Shown here: positions 41,780-53,299 of the stretch, one piece after another
Position numbering within the stretch: position 1 is the first letter of the stretch
Layout of the letters: each line of letters starts with the position of its first letter
DNA from: Forficula auricularia
Taxonomy: Eukaryota > Arthropoda > Insecta > Dermaptera > Forficulidae
Length of the DNA stretch: 64,000 bases
Assembly (NCBI GenBank): GCA_024734495.1
Contig: JALMQS010000128.1
Location: 26,703,830-26,767,829 of the forward strand
Reading direction: 5' to 3'
Program-made: the position numbers and the translations under genes
The notes under the pieces: model-generated
Databases searched by the model: none
Told to the model about the DNA's origin: nothing
The model's input: only the letters and a program-made list of their open reading frames with translations

Positions 41780-42108
41780 TACTAAATTGAAAGTTTTTTT
41801 GCCGAGAGTAGCAGAATTTTTATATATTAAAGGAGATAATAAAAGAGTGTGTCTTCTGCTGGAATTATAAATTTTATTTATTTATAACGAGACTATAGTT
41901 TCGAGGGCTTTGCCCTCTTCATCAGTCTATTACAATGGATTCACAGGAATGTGAAAGATTTTAACCTTTCATTCATAAATTAATTCCTGTGAATCCATTG
42001 TAATAGACTGATGAAGAGGGCAAAGCCCTCGAAACTATAGTCTCGTTATAAATAAATAAAATTTATAATTCCAGCAGAAGACACACTCTTTTATTGTCTC
42101 CTTCAAGA
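41780..42108. mobile_element. Family A hammerhead element, copy 3 (duplicate of copy 2)
   Basis: Same structure as 31432-31756, being part of the duplication. Both hammerhead cores are intact (minus: 41925-41919 and 41902-41899; plus: 42008-42014 and 42031-42034). Confidence 0.8.
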
Positions 42109-42981
42109 AAAATTTACGTTAATTTGAAAATCATTTTCTTAGAAATACTCTCAGAAATCTCCCCAGTGTGAAACCAGCTCAGAAATGGCGCGTCTGTTAC
42201 TGTTTTAGTATAATAATTTGTAATTTTGTAATTTTTTGAAGTTAAAACGTAATGATTTAGTAAAAGAACTTTCAATTTCTTGGTTCCCAAAAACATATGT
42301 ATTTTTAACAAATAAATTTGTAGTAAAAATATGCCAAATTTTGAATATTTTTGAAGCCAGGTTAGATTTTCAAAAAATTTCCGGTTAGCGTGAGACTACC
42401 ATAGCGCCCCATCACCCTACTTTGTCCCCCGCCCTTCAGAGGTACCCAGCACGGACCTGTTTGTAGCTCAATTAGAACTCGAGTTATAACATAAAAACTA
42501 AACTACGTGATTATAAAGGATAATAAACATAGTTTTTTAGTTATAACTCAAGTTCTAATTGAGCTGAAAACAATTGGTAATTTGAAAATCAAAGAGGAAG
42601 CTGTTTTCTATTACGCCAATAAAATATTTTGATTTTAAATATTACTGTTTCATATCTAATAGGACTCTAAAATAGGTCGAAATGGGCTTTAAAGCCGATA
42701 ATATCTCAAAACTGAAATTGCATGATAATCAACGTATAAAACTCTATGGAATCTATTGTTTGGTTTACGGATACAACTTTTTGTTTAATTTTTGTCGAAC
42801 AGTGTAATTTATTTTATAGAGAAGATAGTTTCTAATATGTGTCTTTCATCATCAATCACTCTTTTAATTGGAAAAATGCTTTTATTTTTCATCAAAGACC
42901 CGATTTGATTTAGGTAAATTTGATTTGTTATAATAAAATATGCTAGTCAAATTATAAACTAATACTCTCCTTATGAATAAA

Positions 42982-43070
42982 TGAATTATTATTCCAGCAG
43001 AAGACTCATTCTTTTATTGTATCCTTTAATTTTATAAAAATTATGCTACTCTCGGCAAAAAGAAACATTC
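42982..43070 (+). repeat. Group II tail fragment
   Basis: TTATTCCAGCAGAAGACTCA to GCTACTCTCGGCAAAAAG, plus orientation, adjoining the right border of the duplication. Confidence 0.65.
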
Positions 43071-43074
43071 AATT

Positions 43075-44500
43075 GAAGATTTTTAAGTGAATTCAATAGG
43101 CAAACTTCCTGTCAAGCTGATCGACTAATTAATTGATTCCCATTTTTCCATTTACACCAGAAATTATTCTCTCAAAAATTCCATACAAAATATTTTTAAA
43201 AGTATCTCGTATAGTAATCAAATGAATAAAAATATGGTTTTAAATAAACCTTTTTGTTATTCTTTATTTTATTTTAAATGAGTGTAATCAGAAAAGATTT
43301 CGTTGGAAATTATGAGTTTTGCTATCTTAAAAGGAATTAGGATTCATTTATTAATTCATTCGCATGCATTGCAGCATTATACATCCGGCTACACGCGCCA
43401 TGCTAATTTAATCAGTTATTTTTCCATTTAAATTCTCCTGGGATAAATATATTTGTTTGATTCTGCGCACCAAACAGCCACTGTTTAAATTTACAAATCC
43501 ATTAATGAATATTCACTCTGACTCTTATTATTATTATTATTATTACTAATACATCCCCGTTTTCTTTTAAGCTTCGTTGATTTTCCCATAAAAGAGCAAA
43601 ACAGTCAAAATTAGAAACATATCTCTTAAATAAAAAATCCATGTTGAAAGTAATTAACTAAAAAGGTGATGATCTCTGTTTTTGTTTGTTTGTTTGTTTG
43701 ATCATATAACATCAAATTCAATATTATAATCATATTATTTCAACTCAACAGCAAAGTGTTATAAAAAATTACCGAGAGAAATTTAAAATTGTAAACATCT
43801 AAGCGCTGCTCAAGATTAGACCATCATATTATTGTTTTTTGCAAATTGTTGTCTAAAATGTCTAAAATAATAATAATTACAATTAAGCTCTTTAAAGTGG
43901 TCTTTTCGCTCTAGTTGAGTCAAAAGAAGTGTAGTATCTAATATTTAATCAAATAAGTTAAAATACAAATGAAAAATAATAGAATTAAAAAATAAATACT
44001 ATGAAAGCCCTAAATGTTTGAAATAAAAAAAAACAATTATAAAAAATAAATAAATACAAAAGTTAGTTTGATTTATTCAAATCAGCTGATATTAACTATT
44101 GTATTATTTGGCAATGCGTTGTATTAATACTGTTTATGTTTACATCCAAACAGAATTAATGTGATTTTTTAAAATAAATATCTCAGTAAATTTGACGGTC
44201 AATCATATATTTTATTGCAAAAAAAGAATCCTGCATGTTACAAAAAGCTAATTTTTAGTTTTTTTTTTAACCTTATCTAATCAGCTAATAGGAGTATAAT
44301 TCAAAAGAAAGTGTCAAGGTCTTAATTTTGCATAAGACTGAAAAGACTCTGAAAAAATGTTTAAATTTAAAAAAATTTTATTTTCAAAAATTTGCACGCT
44401 AATGTGTTATTGAAACTTCACCAAAGCATAGATAGAGATACTTAAACTATTCTAAAAAATTAAATTATAGTTATAATCTAATATTTTTTATTTAACATTG
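43075..44500. other. Low-complexity AT-rich DNA
   Basis: Contains a TTA microsatellite (43528-43548) and GTTT units (43680-43699). No gene or element recognised. Confidence 0.5.
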
Positions 44501-44515
44501 GCGGCAAAAGGACCT

Positions 44516-44865
44516 ATAATAATAAAACTTGAGTAAGATGTGAGGTAGGTTTCACAAAAAAGAAATAAAACAAAATTTGAATTCGATATATTTATTAGAA
44601 CAACTTCCCTTCATACCCCTACTTTCCCCTCATCACATACATTTCAGAAAATATTTAAAAAATTGTTATTTTTTAAATTATTTTTCCATTGTGTAATCAG
44701 TTTACTTTGACTCCTGATGATGGGCTCACCCCCGAAATATATCGAATTCAAAACTCAATTTTGTTTTATTTCTTTTTTGTGAAACCTACCTCGCATCTTG
44801 TTCAAGTTTTATTATTATATTAAAATGTTTCACCTAGAACCAACACCTAACTCCTGAAAAGTTAT
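44516..44865 (+). mobile_element. Penelope-type fold-back element, group I, 12-bp TSD
   Basis: A short inverted left arm (CTTGAGTAAGATG to GAATTCGATATAT) is followed by a plus-oriented unit with intact hammerhead and complete tail ending AACACCTAACTCCTGAAAAG. The perfect 12-bp repeat GCAAAAGGACCT flanks it (44504-44515 and 44866-44877). The left arm stops just before the ribozyme, the same asymmetry as at 7303-7749 in opposite orientation. Confidence 0.85.
44705..44755 (+). ncRNA. Hammerhead ribozyme candidate HHR-2b
   Basis: CUGAUGA (44714-44720), extra U, GGG/CCC helix II, GAAA (44734-44737), UAUA, UC. The core is identical to HHR-2a at 7.43 kb. Confidence 0.65.
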
Positions 44866-45204
44866 GCAAAAGGACCTCCTTAAATCACAATGGATCAAAA
44901 AAAGTGAAAAGAAAAGGGACTAAGAAAATATCGCATAATAAAGTAAGCAAAAACAATATAAAATATTTTATTCAAACGTAAAACAACGGATCGTTGCTAA
45001 ACTTTATTCAAATTCTTTTGAAATATTAATATGTTTATTCCTTTATTATTAATCAGATATCACTTTCTATTTGCAGTCCATGTTGACTTAAAATCAAAAA
45101 TAGGCATCGATTCTCATCTAATTCTTGAGGAATAACCATTCTACTTTGGATTTTTGACGTTTCGACTATCATTGGTAGCCAATGCTCAAGTCATAGAGGA
45201 ATCA

Positions 45205-45298
45205 ACTTAAAATCAAAAATACTAAATTCTTTTTTGGTAAACAACTTTGGGGGTTAAGTTGTTTACTAAGAAAGAATTTAGTCTTTTGTGATTTTAAG
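45205..45298. repeat. Palindrome of ~94 bp
   Basis: CTTAAAATCAAAAATACTAA...GTAAACAACTTT is opposed by AAGTTGTTTAC...TTTTGTGATTTTAAG around GGGGGTT. Upstream (45160-45180) the minus strand reads GATAGTCGAAACGTC, a worn ribozyme-like 3' half. Confidence 0.65.
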
Positions 45299-45661
45299 TC
45301 GATTTCTCTCTGTCTTCAGCAAAGATAAGAAAACAACAAAGTTGGTACGGCTACTTATAAAATTTCCTCCCAAATTTATAGCATTTCACAGAGAGAAGGT
45401 TATCCATTCTTACTTGAGCAAGGTTAAATAAGCTAATATATATTAAACCGAACAAATCGGTAAATTTTAAAGAATTTAAATAAGTACTATCCTACTGTGG
45501 AGTAAAGTACTTTAAAATATAATTTCACTTTCAGACTCTTTCAGTTCGGGCCGGCTATTTTAAAATGATAAAAATAACCTAAAACATTGTTTCAGGTTTT
45601 AATAGATACTAAATTAGAGGAAAAAGTGAGATTTTTTCAAGACTCTGTATACTTTAGTATT

Positions 45662-45882
45662 AAATTGAAAGTTTTTGCCGAGAGTAGCAGAATTTTTATA
45701 TATTGAAGGAGACAATAAAAGAGTGTGTCTTCTGCTGGAATTATAATATTCATAAATTAATTCCTGTGAATCCATTGTAATAGACTGATGAATAGGGCAA
45801 AGCCCTCGAAACTATAGTCTCGTTATAAATAAATAAAATTTATAATTGCAGCAGAAGACACACTCTTTTATTGTCTCCTTCA
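45662..45882. mobile_element. Penelope-type fold-back element, family A, copy 5 (13-bp TSD)
   Basis: The left arm is only tail plus GTGTCTTCTGCTGGAATTATA. The right arm has the hammerhead (CUGAUGA 45785-45791, GAAA 45808-45811; one mismatch in helix II, AUAGGGC) and a tail ending at CTTCA. The perfect 13-bp repeat ATACTTTAGTATT flanks it (45649-45661 and 45883-45895). Confidence 0.85.
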
Positions 45883-46239
45883 ATACTTTAGTATTGTTGA
45901 ATAATTCAACACACATGTGTTCTATTGTTTATGATTTTTTATTATAGAAACGGATTAAAATCGCAATAAATTATCATACAAAGATATTTTTGAATAATTT
46001 TGCATTTTTTATTTGAAGATCTGGAGCTAGAATGGCCAAAATCTAATCAGCTTTCCTTATTGGAAATACAAACATTTAGTAGAAAAGTGAATTTTTTACG
46101 ATCGTAGGTATCCGAATCCATACACACCTGTAGAAAAAAAAATCATGGTTGAATATGATTTTACTCCACGTTCCAAATATTTTTCAACACAGTGAGCAAA
46201 TAAATTTCAAATTTTAGCGTGAATTCAATACTAGACTCA

Positions 46240-46835
46240 CCCTATAAACGGCCCTACATCTTGTCACCATCTACACGGCCCAAATCCGCGCCTATCTCGA
46301 ATAAGGCTCGCATCTATGGAGAGGAGCCTCTAAATATTCTCTTGCTACCCTGGATGCAATTCAGAAACGAGCCGTCAGACTAATTGACAATTCTACCCTC
46401 ACCGACTCCTCGACTCGCTAGCTCATCGAAGAAATGTTTCTGCCCTTTCCATTTTCTTTAGATACTATCACGGCAGGTGCTCTGATGAGATAAAATCAGT
46501 AATTCCTCCCAAAGCATGCTTTGCGCATAGCACGCGTTTTACCGACTCCCAACACTCTTTCGCTGTCAAATTAGAAAAGTGCCGGACCACTTCATTCGCC
46601 AATACGTATATCTCCATGACTTCAAGAAACTGGAACTCTCTCCCAGCCTCCATCTTTCCCAGCACTTATAATCTTCAAACCTTCAAAACCCGAGTGCATA
46701 AACACCTACTTCACCCTCTCACTTAATCAACTTTCCCTTCTCTTCGGTAATGCAAGGGTCTTTCGAGATCCATAGGGGCTGCATCTTTACTGGTGCACCC
46801 CTTCTTGCATTCAATTGCATTAAAAAAAGCTTGTC
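46240..46835 (+). pseudogene. LINE C-terminal fragment with 3' UTR, copy 2
   Basis: Translates in broken frames to the same carboxyl-terminal blocks as 11.3 kb: SKYSLATLDAIQKRAVRLI, RYYHGRCSDEIKSVIPP, SRNWNSLPASIFPSTYNLQT. After the stop, GGGGCTGCATCTTTACTGGT and GCACCCC lead to CATTAAAAAAA, the probable 3' end. The open frames on the opposite strand here are shadows. Confidence 0.85.
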
Positions 46836-47399
46836 CACCGGGCTTACTGAGTAGAGCTTTTTCAGATGTTGATAAATGTTCAAAATTATTAAAATCACCT
46901 GAACCACTTAAGATCTGTTTTTTAAACTTCACCAAGGGTTGCTTCGGCCTGAATGAATCTTTAACACCATAAATAAAATTTATCAAAAGATAAGTTCCAG
47001 ATAACTAGTTAAACATGTTTAAAGTGATAATCTCTTCAGAATACACAAAGTTTCGAAACCATACAATTTTTTTATTGAATCCCTCCAAAAAACAGGAAAG
47101 AAATTATTTTCAAGTTATTTTTTCTGTTTGTGGTACTCAGAACAACTCAAAATACAATACTCGACCATACCCTGTATGGTAAAGTAAAAGAAAGAAAATT
47201 TTGTACTTATTTCAAAACATTGAGTGCTTTTTGATGAATAATGCAGTAAATCAGCAAAAATCCAAATCGCTGGTTGTAGCTATATTCTAGTTTAGATTTT
47301 TTTGTAACAAAAACCTCAAAACTGGAACAAAAAATTTGAAGTGTTCCTCTTTTATCGTAATACGAGTATTAAAGTTTTGGTTGTAATGGAAAACATCTC

Positions 47400-47470
47400 A
47401 AACTGCCTTCAAGCGTTCTATTGCCACTTTGGATACAATTCAGAAACGAAACTATATCAGTCGATCCACC
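47400..47470 (+). pseudogene. Small LINE fragment
   Basis: TCTATTGCCACTTTGGATAC and AATTCAGAAACGA match the SLATLDAIQKR region of the LINE at 46.3 kb. Confidence 0.55.
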
Positions 47471-47724
47471 CCTTTAGCTAAGGCCATACCAATACAGACA
47501 AACTTAGAAGTTAGTATTTAGATAGTTAAGCCCGTGTCTAAACGCTGAGATACGGAGTGGCCGAGCCTAGCAGCTTCCTTGTCGCCTCCAGCAGTCATTA
47601 AACTTGAAATTCAAAATAAACAAAACAATGCGTTGTATTAAATGAGATATTCATTCCCCTGTCAACTATTCATCTAGTTAACATCAAAAACTAAAGAAAT
47701 AAATATAATAATTCATCGAATGTT

Positions 47725-48368
47725 TTCTACATTTGATTCAATCGCGAATCAAATGTAGTGAATTTTTGTCAAATATTGAGTGAAAATAATATCTGAACTT
47801 ATATATTTCTAACTTGAAATAATGATGTTAAATAAATTTAAAATTTTTCTCATTAATATATCGAAGAATAATTGATACATCAACGAGAATTATTTTGACC
47901 GCGCTTATTTGAAAAAAATATTTATCGCGAGACTACTGCGGATGACGCTATTGGAGTCTGCGGAGTCTTAAGTCTGGACCAAGAGAGAAAATGATGTGAT
48001 CCATTTAGCTACAATCCAACGTCATTTCGCGTATAGCCCGCTTGACATTCGGATGGATCACCAAATGAATTTGAAATCTCAGATGTTATATATTCGATCT
48101 CCCAGTCCAGAGCGCTTGATCTATTAGCGTGTATGTTCAAATTCATTTGGTGATCCATCCGAATGTCATGCGGGCTATACGTGAAATGACGTTGGATTGT
48201 AGCTGAATGGATCTCATCTTTTTCTCTCTTGGTCCAGACTTGAGACTCCGCAGACTCCAATAGCGTAATCAGTAGTCTCGCGATAAATATCTTCTTTCAA
48301 ATAAGCGCGGTCAAAATAATTCTCGTTGATGTATCAATTGTTCTTTGATGTATTAATGAGAAAAATTA
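47725..48368. mobile_element. Long fold-back element, family H
   Basis: Arms of about 250 bp meet near 48090: GACCGCGCTTATTTG...GCGAGACTACTG...TGGAGTCTGCGGAGTC...GGACCAAGAGAG...CATTTGGTGATCCATCCGAA and the complement. The outer left part (ACATTTGATTCAATCGCGAA) recurs at 54.08, 54.26 and 63.44 kb. The frame at 48009-48260 is an arm artefact. It is non-coding. Confidence 0.75.
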
Positions 48369-48559
48369 TAAATTTATATAATAATTCAGTTGAAATTACG
48401 CCTCCTCCAGATACAGACGCACTCACTATCGCCGCATGAATAATAATACTCATCCTATAATTGTTTTCTTTTATTTTAATATTATATATTATTTTAACAT
48501 TAAATATTAAGCGGATTGCTTGATATCTTACATGGTTGATAGGGAGGGTACCGGAGGAA

Positions 48560-48765
48560 AATTAAATCTATAATTTTATTCAAAGCCGACGTTTCAGACG
48601 TTTCTTCTTTCCTTCTTCAGGGTTTTTGAAACGTCAGTGAAGGAAATATAACGTGACATTCCCCTCTGTCTTTTCTCTCAGTGGCATTATAATATTATAC
48701 AATTTTTCATTAACAGCGGAATTTAGCTACATCATCAAAATCCATTCAATTTAGTTACCAGTCGG
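48560..48765 (-). ncRNA. Hammerhead-like motif, family F copy 2
   Basis: Minus strand: CUGAAGA (48620-48614), poorly paired helix II, GAAACGUC (48595-48588). Helix I pairs CC with GG and then three A-U after a mismatch. Sequence beyond the core is shared with 19.85-19.98 kb. Confidence 0.45.
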
Positions 48766-48799
48766 TCTCCAAAAACTACTTCCATCTCACTATTAATAA

Positions 48800-49600
48800 A
48801 CGAGCTTTTCTAAGCTCGGCCCTCCTGTCTGGTGCCCTGGCGGGCGGCGTCTCGGTCCAAAAATTGTATTCCTCTTAAAAAAACACACTCCAAATGTATA
48901 CCTGTAAACTCCCGAAAATACATAGTCTCTTAAAAGGTTTCTCCTCATTTTCGTTCTGACACAGCTACAGAAATGAGGCTCTAGATATGAATCTGGAAGT
49001 ATTTTTTTTCTATAATCTACAGCATTGTGATATTTTTTGTGTGGTAATCGATTAATTTAAATAAGTGAGATCGTGTGAGGAGGAGAATTATATTATATCA
49101 TTTTTTAAAAATTTGGGATCGATAATCGATGTAAGGCTCCAAATATTTAAAAGAGATCAGGTGTTGTTTGTATGACAGGCTGCTCCATCCAGTATTGCCA
49201 TGAGAAACTCGGGCATGCGTGTCTTAAGTCGTTCAATTTTGTAAAAATCAAAAAATAAGAATAACAAATTTAGATTTTTAAAAAATTATAAAAAAGTGGC
49301 AAATTATTAAAAAATAAACAAATAATATATAAAATATAAATCAAATAAGATGTGATTAATTTATTCTTCTGTGCGCAAATAAAAGCGAATTGAATATTTA
49401 ATTTTTGAGTGGTTAGGGGGGGAGGAATAATTACCAATATATTTAATGTTTCTTAATTTAAAATCAATTAGACTCTTTCATTTCAAAATTCGAGTTCAAA
49501 TTACAATTATATTTCAAATTTGCCGACGTGCATCAGCGCCCCCTGTCGGCAGCATTACGTTAGCGTTGCTGCAAATTAATCTGGGCTATTATTAATAAAT
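48800..49600 (-). repeat. Long dispersed repeat J, copy 2
   Basis: Reverse complement of 20545-21345, ending at CTCGGCCCTCCTGTCTGGTG on the left. This copy starts directly beyond the family F element. Confidence 0.65.
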
Positions 49601-49609
49601 ATTTAAAAC

Positions 49610-49708
49610 CGACCCAAGCCCTTTAAACTTTTTAAAACTTTTTTAAACTTTTTAAAACTTTTTAAAACTTTTTTAAAACTTTTTAAAACTTTTTTAAACT
49701 TTTTAATC
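49610..49708. repeat. Minisatellite TTTTTAAAAC
   Basis: About nine imperfect head-to-tail copies of a 10-12-bp unit AAACTTTTTA. Confidence 0.85.
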
Positions 49709-49714
49709 ACCATT

Positions 49715-50880
49715 CTCATTTTTCAAGAAAATAGCTAAAAACTTTTTAATCTCAATTTCTGAAGAAGATTTCTCAAGAAAATAGCTTAAAATTTTTTTAA
49801 ACATTTTTAATCATCAATTCATCAATTTTTTTCCTCCTAAGACTGATGCCGAAAACCTCTAGAAATGCCAAAATTTAGAAAAGCACCCCAAAACTGATAT
49901 TATGTAATATGTAGGGTATTTCCAGTGTTCCCAACATTTGAATTTTTTCCCCTAGATATGATATCAAATGTCAAAATATCTTAAAAAGGCCGAGGTTTCG
50001 ATACGTTCATTGGTTTAGGCGGGTCTATTTCATACATACGCACCAAGGATTTTATATATATAGATAGAGAGATATGAAATTTAAAAGAAAATTGTTGTAA
50101 ATTTGGACAAGGGTATGGAGTATTTAATGCTCGATGCTCAAAAAAATTTAAATTAAAAAAATAATAATGTAAATTTTAATTTGGAAATAAAAATATTTTG
50201 TACAAAAAAATAATAGATATCAAATAAACCCACGCTTAAACCACTGAACGTATCAAAACCATATTCACAGCAAATACTTGTTTGGTGCTCCAGATTGTTT
50301 ATCTATATTTTGGGCCAAATCGGACCATAAATACTATTTACAGATATATCTATCTCGACTGCAGCTATTGGGGCCAAAAATTACCGAAACCAACCGGAGC
50401 ACCAGACGAACAAATGATGTGAATATGGTTTCGATACGATTAGTGGTTTAGGCGTGTTGCTATTTCATACATACTTACCAAGGAATTTATATAGGTATAT
50501 ATAGGTGTATAGGTGTATTAAATTATTTTAAATTCATTATAATGTTTTTTGACAGTAATACAATAAACCTCATTACAACATAAATTATAATCTTCGTGGA
50601 TAAAGATTAAAAAAAAAAAATACAGAAAATAAATTGGACATTTCAATTGAGATATATCCCCCTCTTTTTTACTAAGAAAATTTAATAATCCACTTCTTAT
50701 TTCCATTTTCGTTAAATTTCTCATATCAAATTCAATTAATTTTTTATATAATACGTCTTTTATGTGAAGAACTGATAAAAAAACGCCAATTAAGTCACAG
50801 TAATTACAAGAGTTTGAACAATTAAATCCATTTCTTTGTTGTTTACATTCAATTAGCAAGTAATAAATTTATAATAATAA
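49715..50880. other. No recognised gene
   Basis: The short direct repeats GTTTCGATACG and TTTAGGCG.GT occur at about 49996 and 50431. The 113-codon minus frame at 50518-50859 contains several cysteines (CNSCNYCD) but no domain I can assign. I treat it as doubtful. Confidence 0.35.
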
Positions 50881-50905
50881 TCGAAATTGAATAATATTTA
50901 ATTAA

Positions 50906-51608
50906 GGTTGTTGTATCTCGACAATGCTAGCAAAAAGTTAATGGTAGAGTATATAGAACAGACAATAAGGATTCACAATTCATAATCCCAAAACTTTTTG
51001 CTGTTTATGTACCACTACTAGCCAATCCCGTGCTCTTTTGACAAATCAGGCAATACTGTCCGAGCTTGTATATATTTTAACATAGAAATGTCAGATAAAG
51101 TACATTATAAAGCGAGATTTATAAAACAAAAAGTTCTTAATAAGCGATTGAAAGCTGTTGTGACAATGGCTGAAGCGAAAAAACGTCAAAAAAGTACTAA
51201 AATTAATCCGCTTTTTAAGTTAAATAAATGCGTTGTTGCCAGCTTGTTTTTAGTGTAAATTTTTCATTATACATTTTTCATTTTTTATTAATTATTATCT
51301 CAGAAACTGTGTTGTAACTATGAATTAAAACTTTCTTAAAAAATGTATTAGTTAATCTTTAATGTTGGTTTAGTTTTTTATAACAATCGTAAGAAGAGTT
51401 TCTTAATTATAATTAAATATGTATGTAAACTTTCTGATATCCCTTATAGTGATGTAAGAGTCTGAAAAACTCTATCTTTGGAATTTAATATCTCCGGATC
51501 TATATTGTTCATAAATGTCGTTTTGCCACCAATCGATGCAGAAGTATTTAAATAATAATCTAAGTTTCAAAAAAATCCTAAGAAAACACATAGGTATATA
51601 CAACTACT
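50906..51608 (+). mobile_element. TTAA-flanked Kolobok-like MITE, copy 2
   Basis: Ends GGTTGTTGTATC and (minus) GTAGTTGTATA, with TTAA at 50902-50905 and 51609-51612. A transposase start is retained from about 51089: MSDKVHYKARFIKQKVLNKR, LKAVVTMAEAKKRQK, open for about 55 codons, then joined to the 3' region. The first 40 residues correspond to the start of the 41.5-kb pseudogene. Confidence 0.8.
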
Positions 51609-51627
51609 TTAAAAGGAAGCTAACGTA

Positions 51628-52393
51628 TTGGCTGGGTGCATGACTGGTATCGCCGTCTGGTGGTTTTAAATAGGTACTTTTGCCTCATTTAGATCGGACT
51701 ATTTGTATATGATAAATGTTATAAACTAGTGAAGAAATTATTTAAGCTACTTTGTGAACTTTATTTGACATGTGATGAGAATTATTGATTACCAGGATTG
51801 AATAAAAAAAATATATATACGTAAATAACTATCAATATTATTATATTTTCATCGTTCGAGGTATATTTGAAGTTATGTATGCTGGCTTACACAAAGTAAA
51901 TAAAAACTTGAACTTATGAATTTATGATGAAAATTGTGACAAATAACAGTCATTATTGTGTGAATGATTTTTAAACTTATCGAATTGATTTTCTTTCTCA
52001 GATAAGCTGTTTCATCAATGGAATTCATAAAAGATTCACAAATGCTTTTGGAGATATGACATTATAATATAGCGAATAAAAAAACCAACTTGTTCAAAAC
52101 GTTGTTTTACAGGAATAGATATAAGTAGCAAAATCTGAGTATTTTTATCATTAAAATTAGATTATATTTTGCCTTTGAATTAATTTATGTCTAGCACATG
52201 GATATCTATAAAATTTAGAATCACTTTTTTTCTTTGTATTTTTATAATTCACTACACAACAATTCGAAAAATCCATTTTTCGTTTGTATTCAATGTTATA
52301 AGAGGAAAATGTAGAGGCAAATTTGCCAAATTCAACCGCCTACATCGCTGCGGTCGTTTCTCTTATCCTCTCCAACGTACTGCACCCAGCCAA
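51628..52393. mobile_element. TA-flanked DNA transposon derivative
   Basis: Terminal inverted repeat TTGGCTGGGTGCA with TA on each side (51626-51627 and 52394-52395). It directly abuts the Kolobok-like MITE. The open frame 52187-52396 runs through the right end and has no recognisable domain. Tc1/mariner-type is likely from the TA. Confidence 0.7.
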
Positions 52394-52399
52394 TAGGTG

Positions 52400-53003
52400 T
52401 ACATTACATCATTTAACTTGATTCAAAAGACGAGAGTTCTCAAATTAATTAAGTAATTTCAGAATGGCTGAGAGAGTCAGATTCACACCTTCTTCAGCCA
52501 AGGGATGATCATGAAGGGTTCGAATTGTAATGGCAGCGTGAAAATTACTGACTGAGATTGATTTTCGATTCGTGTCTAATCGCCTGGTCTCCTTGCTCCC
52601 TCTAAGCTACTAAAGCTGTCCGGACCATGGCTATACATTTCCAACCAGTTCAGCTGAAGCTGCAATTGAAAGGGGATTTAATATACACCTGCAATTTAAT
52701 GCGAATCTCGTTCGTGATTACAATTTATAAAGGAGATGAATTACCATTAAAATACAGACCTACAGTATATTGGAATGTTGGTTCTTATGAGAAACCTATG
52801 AAAAATCCAAAGATGATATATCAAAAATAATAAAACAAAATAATGATTTGAATATATGTATATATCTTCGCTAACTACCAAATATCAAAAGAATAAATTT
52901 CTATGATTGTCCGTTACTCAAACCTAGACTCTTTGATTGATCTAAAGCAACATTTTATGAATATTGGAAATAGAATTTGGCATCAGTACGAACTTTCTAA
53001 GAG
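52400..53003. other. No recognised gene
   Basis: A 67-codon frame (52627-52830) has moderate composition but no recognised domain. Nothing else seen. Confidence 0.3.
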
Positions 53004-53015
53004 AAATAATAATTA

Positions 53016-53284
53016 ATAATTAGTAGAGATTGTGGTGTTGGTGCAAGGTGAAACATCTTTAATAAAGATAAGAGTAAATCAATATTATATTTAATATTGA
53101 TTTACTATGAGTTAAGGATTCTTGGTCACTTATTTCTCATTAAAATTAAAAAATTAAAAGATGTAAAAATATGTTCTTTTTCAATATATATTATTTACAT
53201 CTTTCAATTTTTTAATGTGAAATAAGTGACCAAGAATCCTTAACTCATAGTAAATCAATATAATATTGATTTACTCTTATCTTT
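53016..53284 (-). mobile_element. Penelope-type fold-back element, group I, 12-bp TSD, no ribozyme
   Basis: The left end has the group I tail (GTGGTGTTGGTGCAAGGTGA then AACATC). The rest is a palindrome (GATAAGAGTAAATCAATATT...CTATGAGTTAAGGATTCTTG...) with a unique centre. The repeat AAATAATAATTA flanks it (53004-53015 and 53285-53296). Confidence 0.75.
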
Positions 53285-53299
53285 AAATAATAATTATAA

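Larger units (their letters stand above)
39048..42981 (+). repeat. Direct segmental duplication, copy 2 (with 1.6-kb TTAA insertion)
   Basis: Collinear with 30278-32633. The only large difference is the insertion 40152-41764 with its TTAA duplication. On the right, similarity stops in ATGAATAAA and a group II tail fragment (ATTATTCCAGCAGAAGACTC) follows. On the left a family A element ends nearby, so both borders of this copy touch Penelope-type sequences. Confidence 0.9.

Noticed and set aside
45155..45190. Ribozyme-like GATAGTCGAAACGTC on the minus strand, preceded by CTTGAGCATTGG
   Set aside because: GAAACGUC is present but CUGANGA is not. The upstream CUUGAGC does not align, so it is only a possible worn relative.
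46468..46986. Minus-strand frames over the 46-kb LINE
   Set aside because: Antisense shadows of the LINE carboxyl-terminal sequence, which reads as known protein on the plus strand.
50518..50859. 113-codon minus-strand frame with several Cys
   Set aside because: The cysteines do not form a spacing I recognise, and there is no supporting context.
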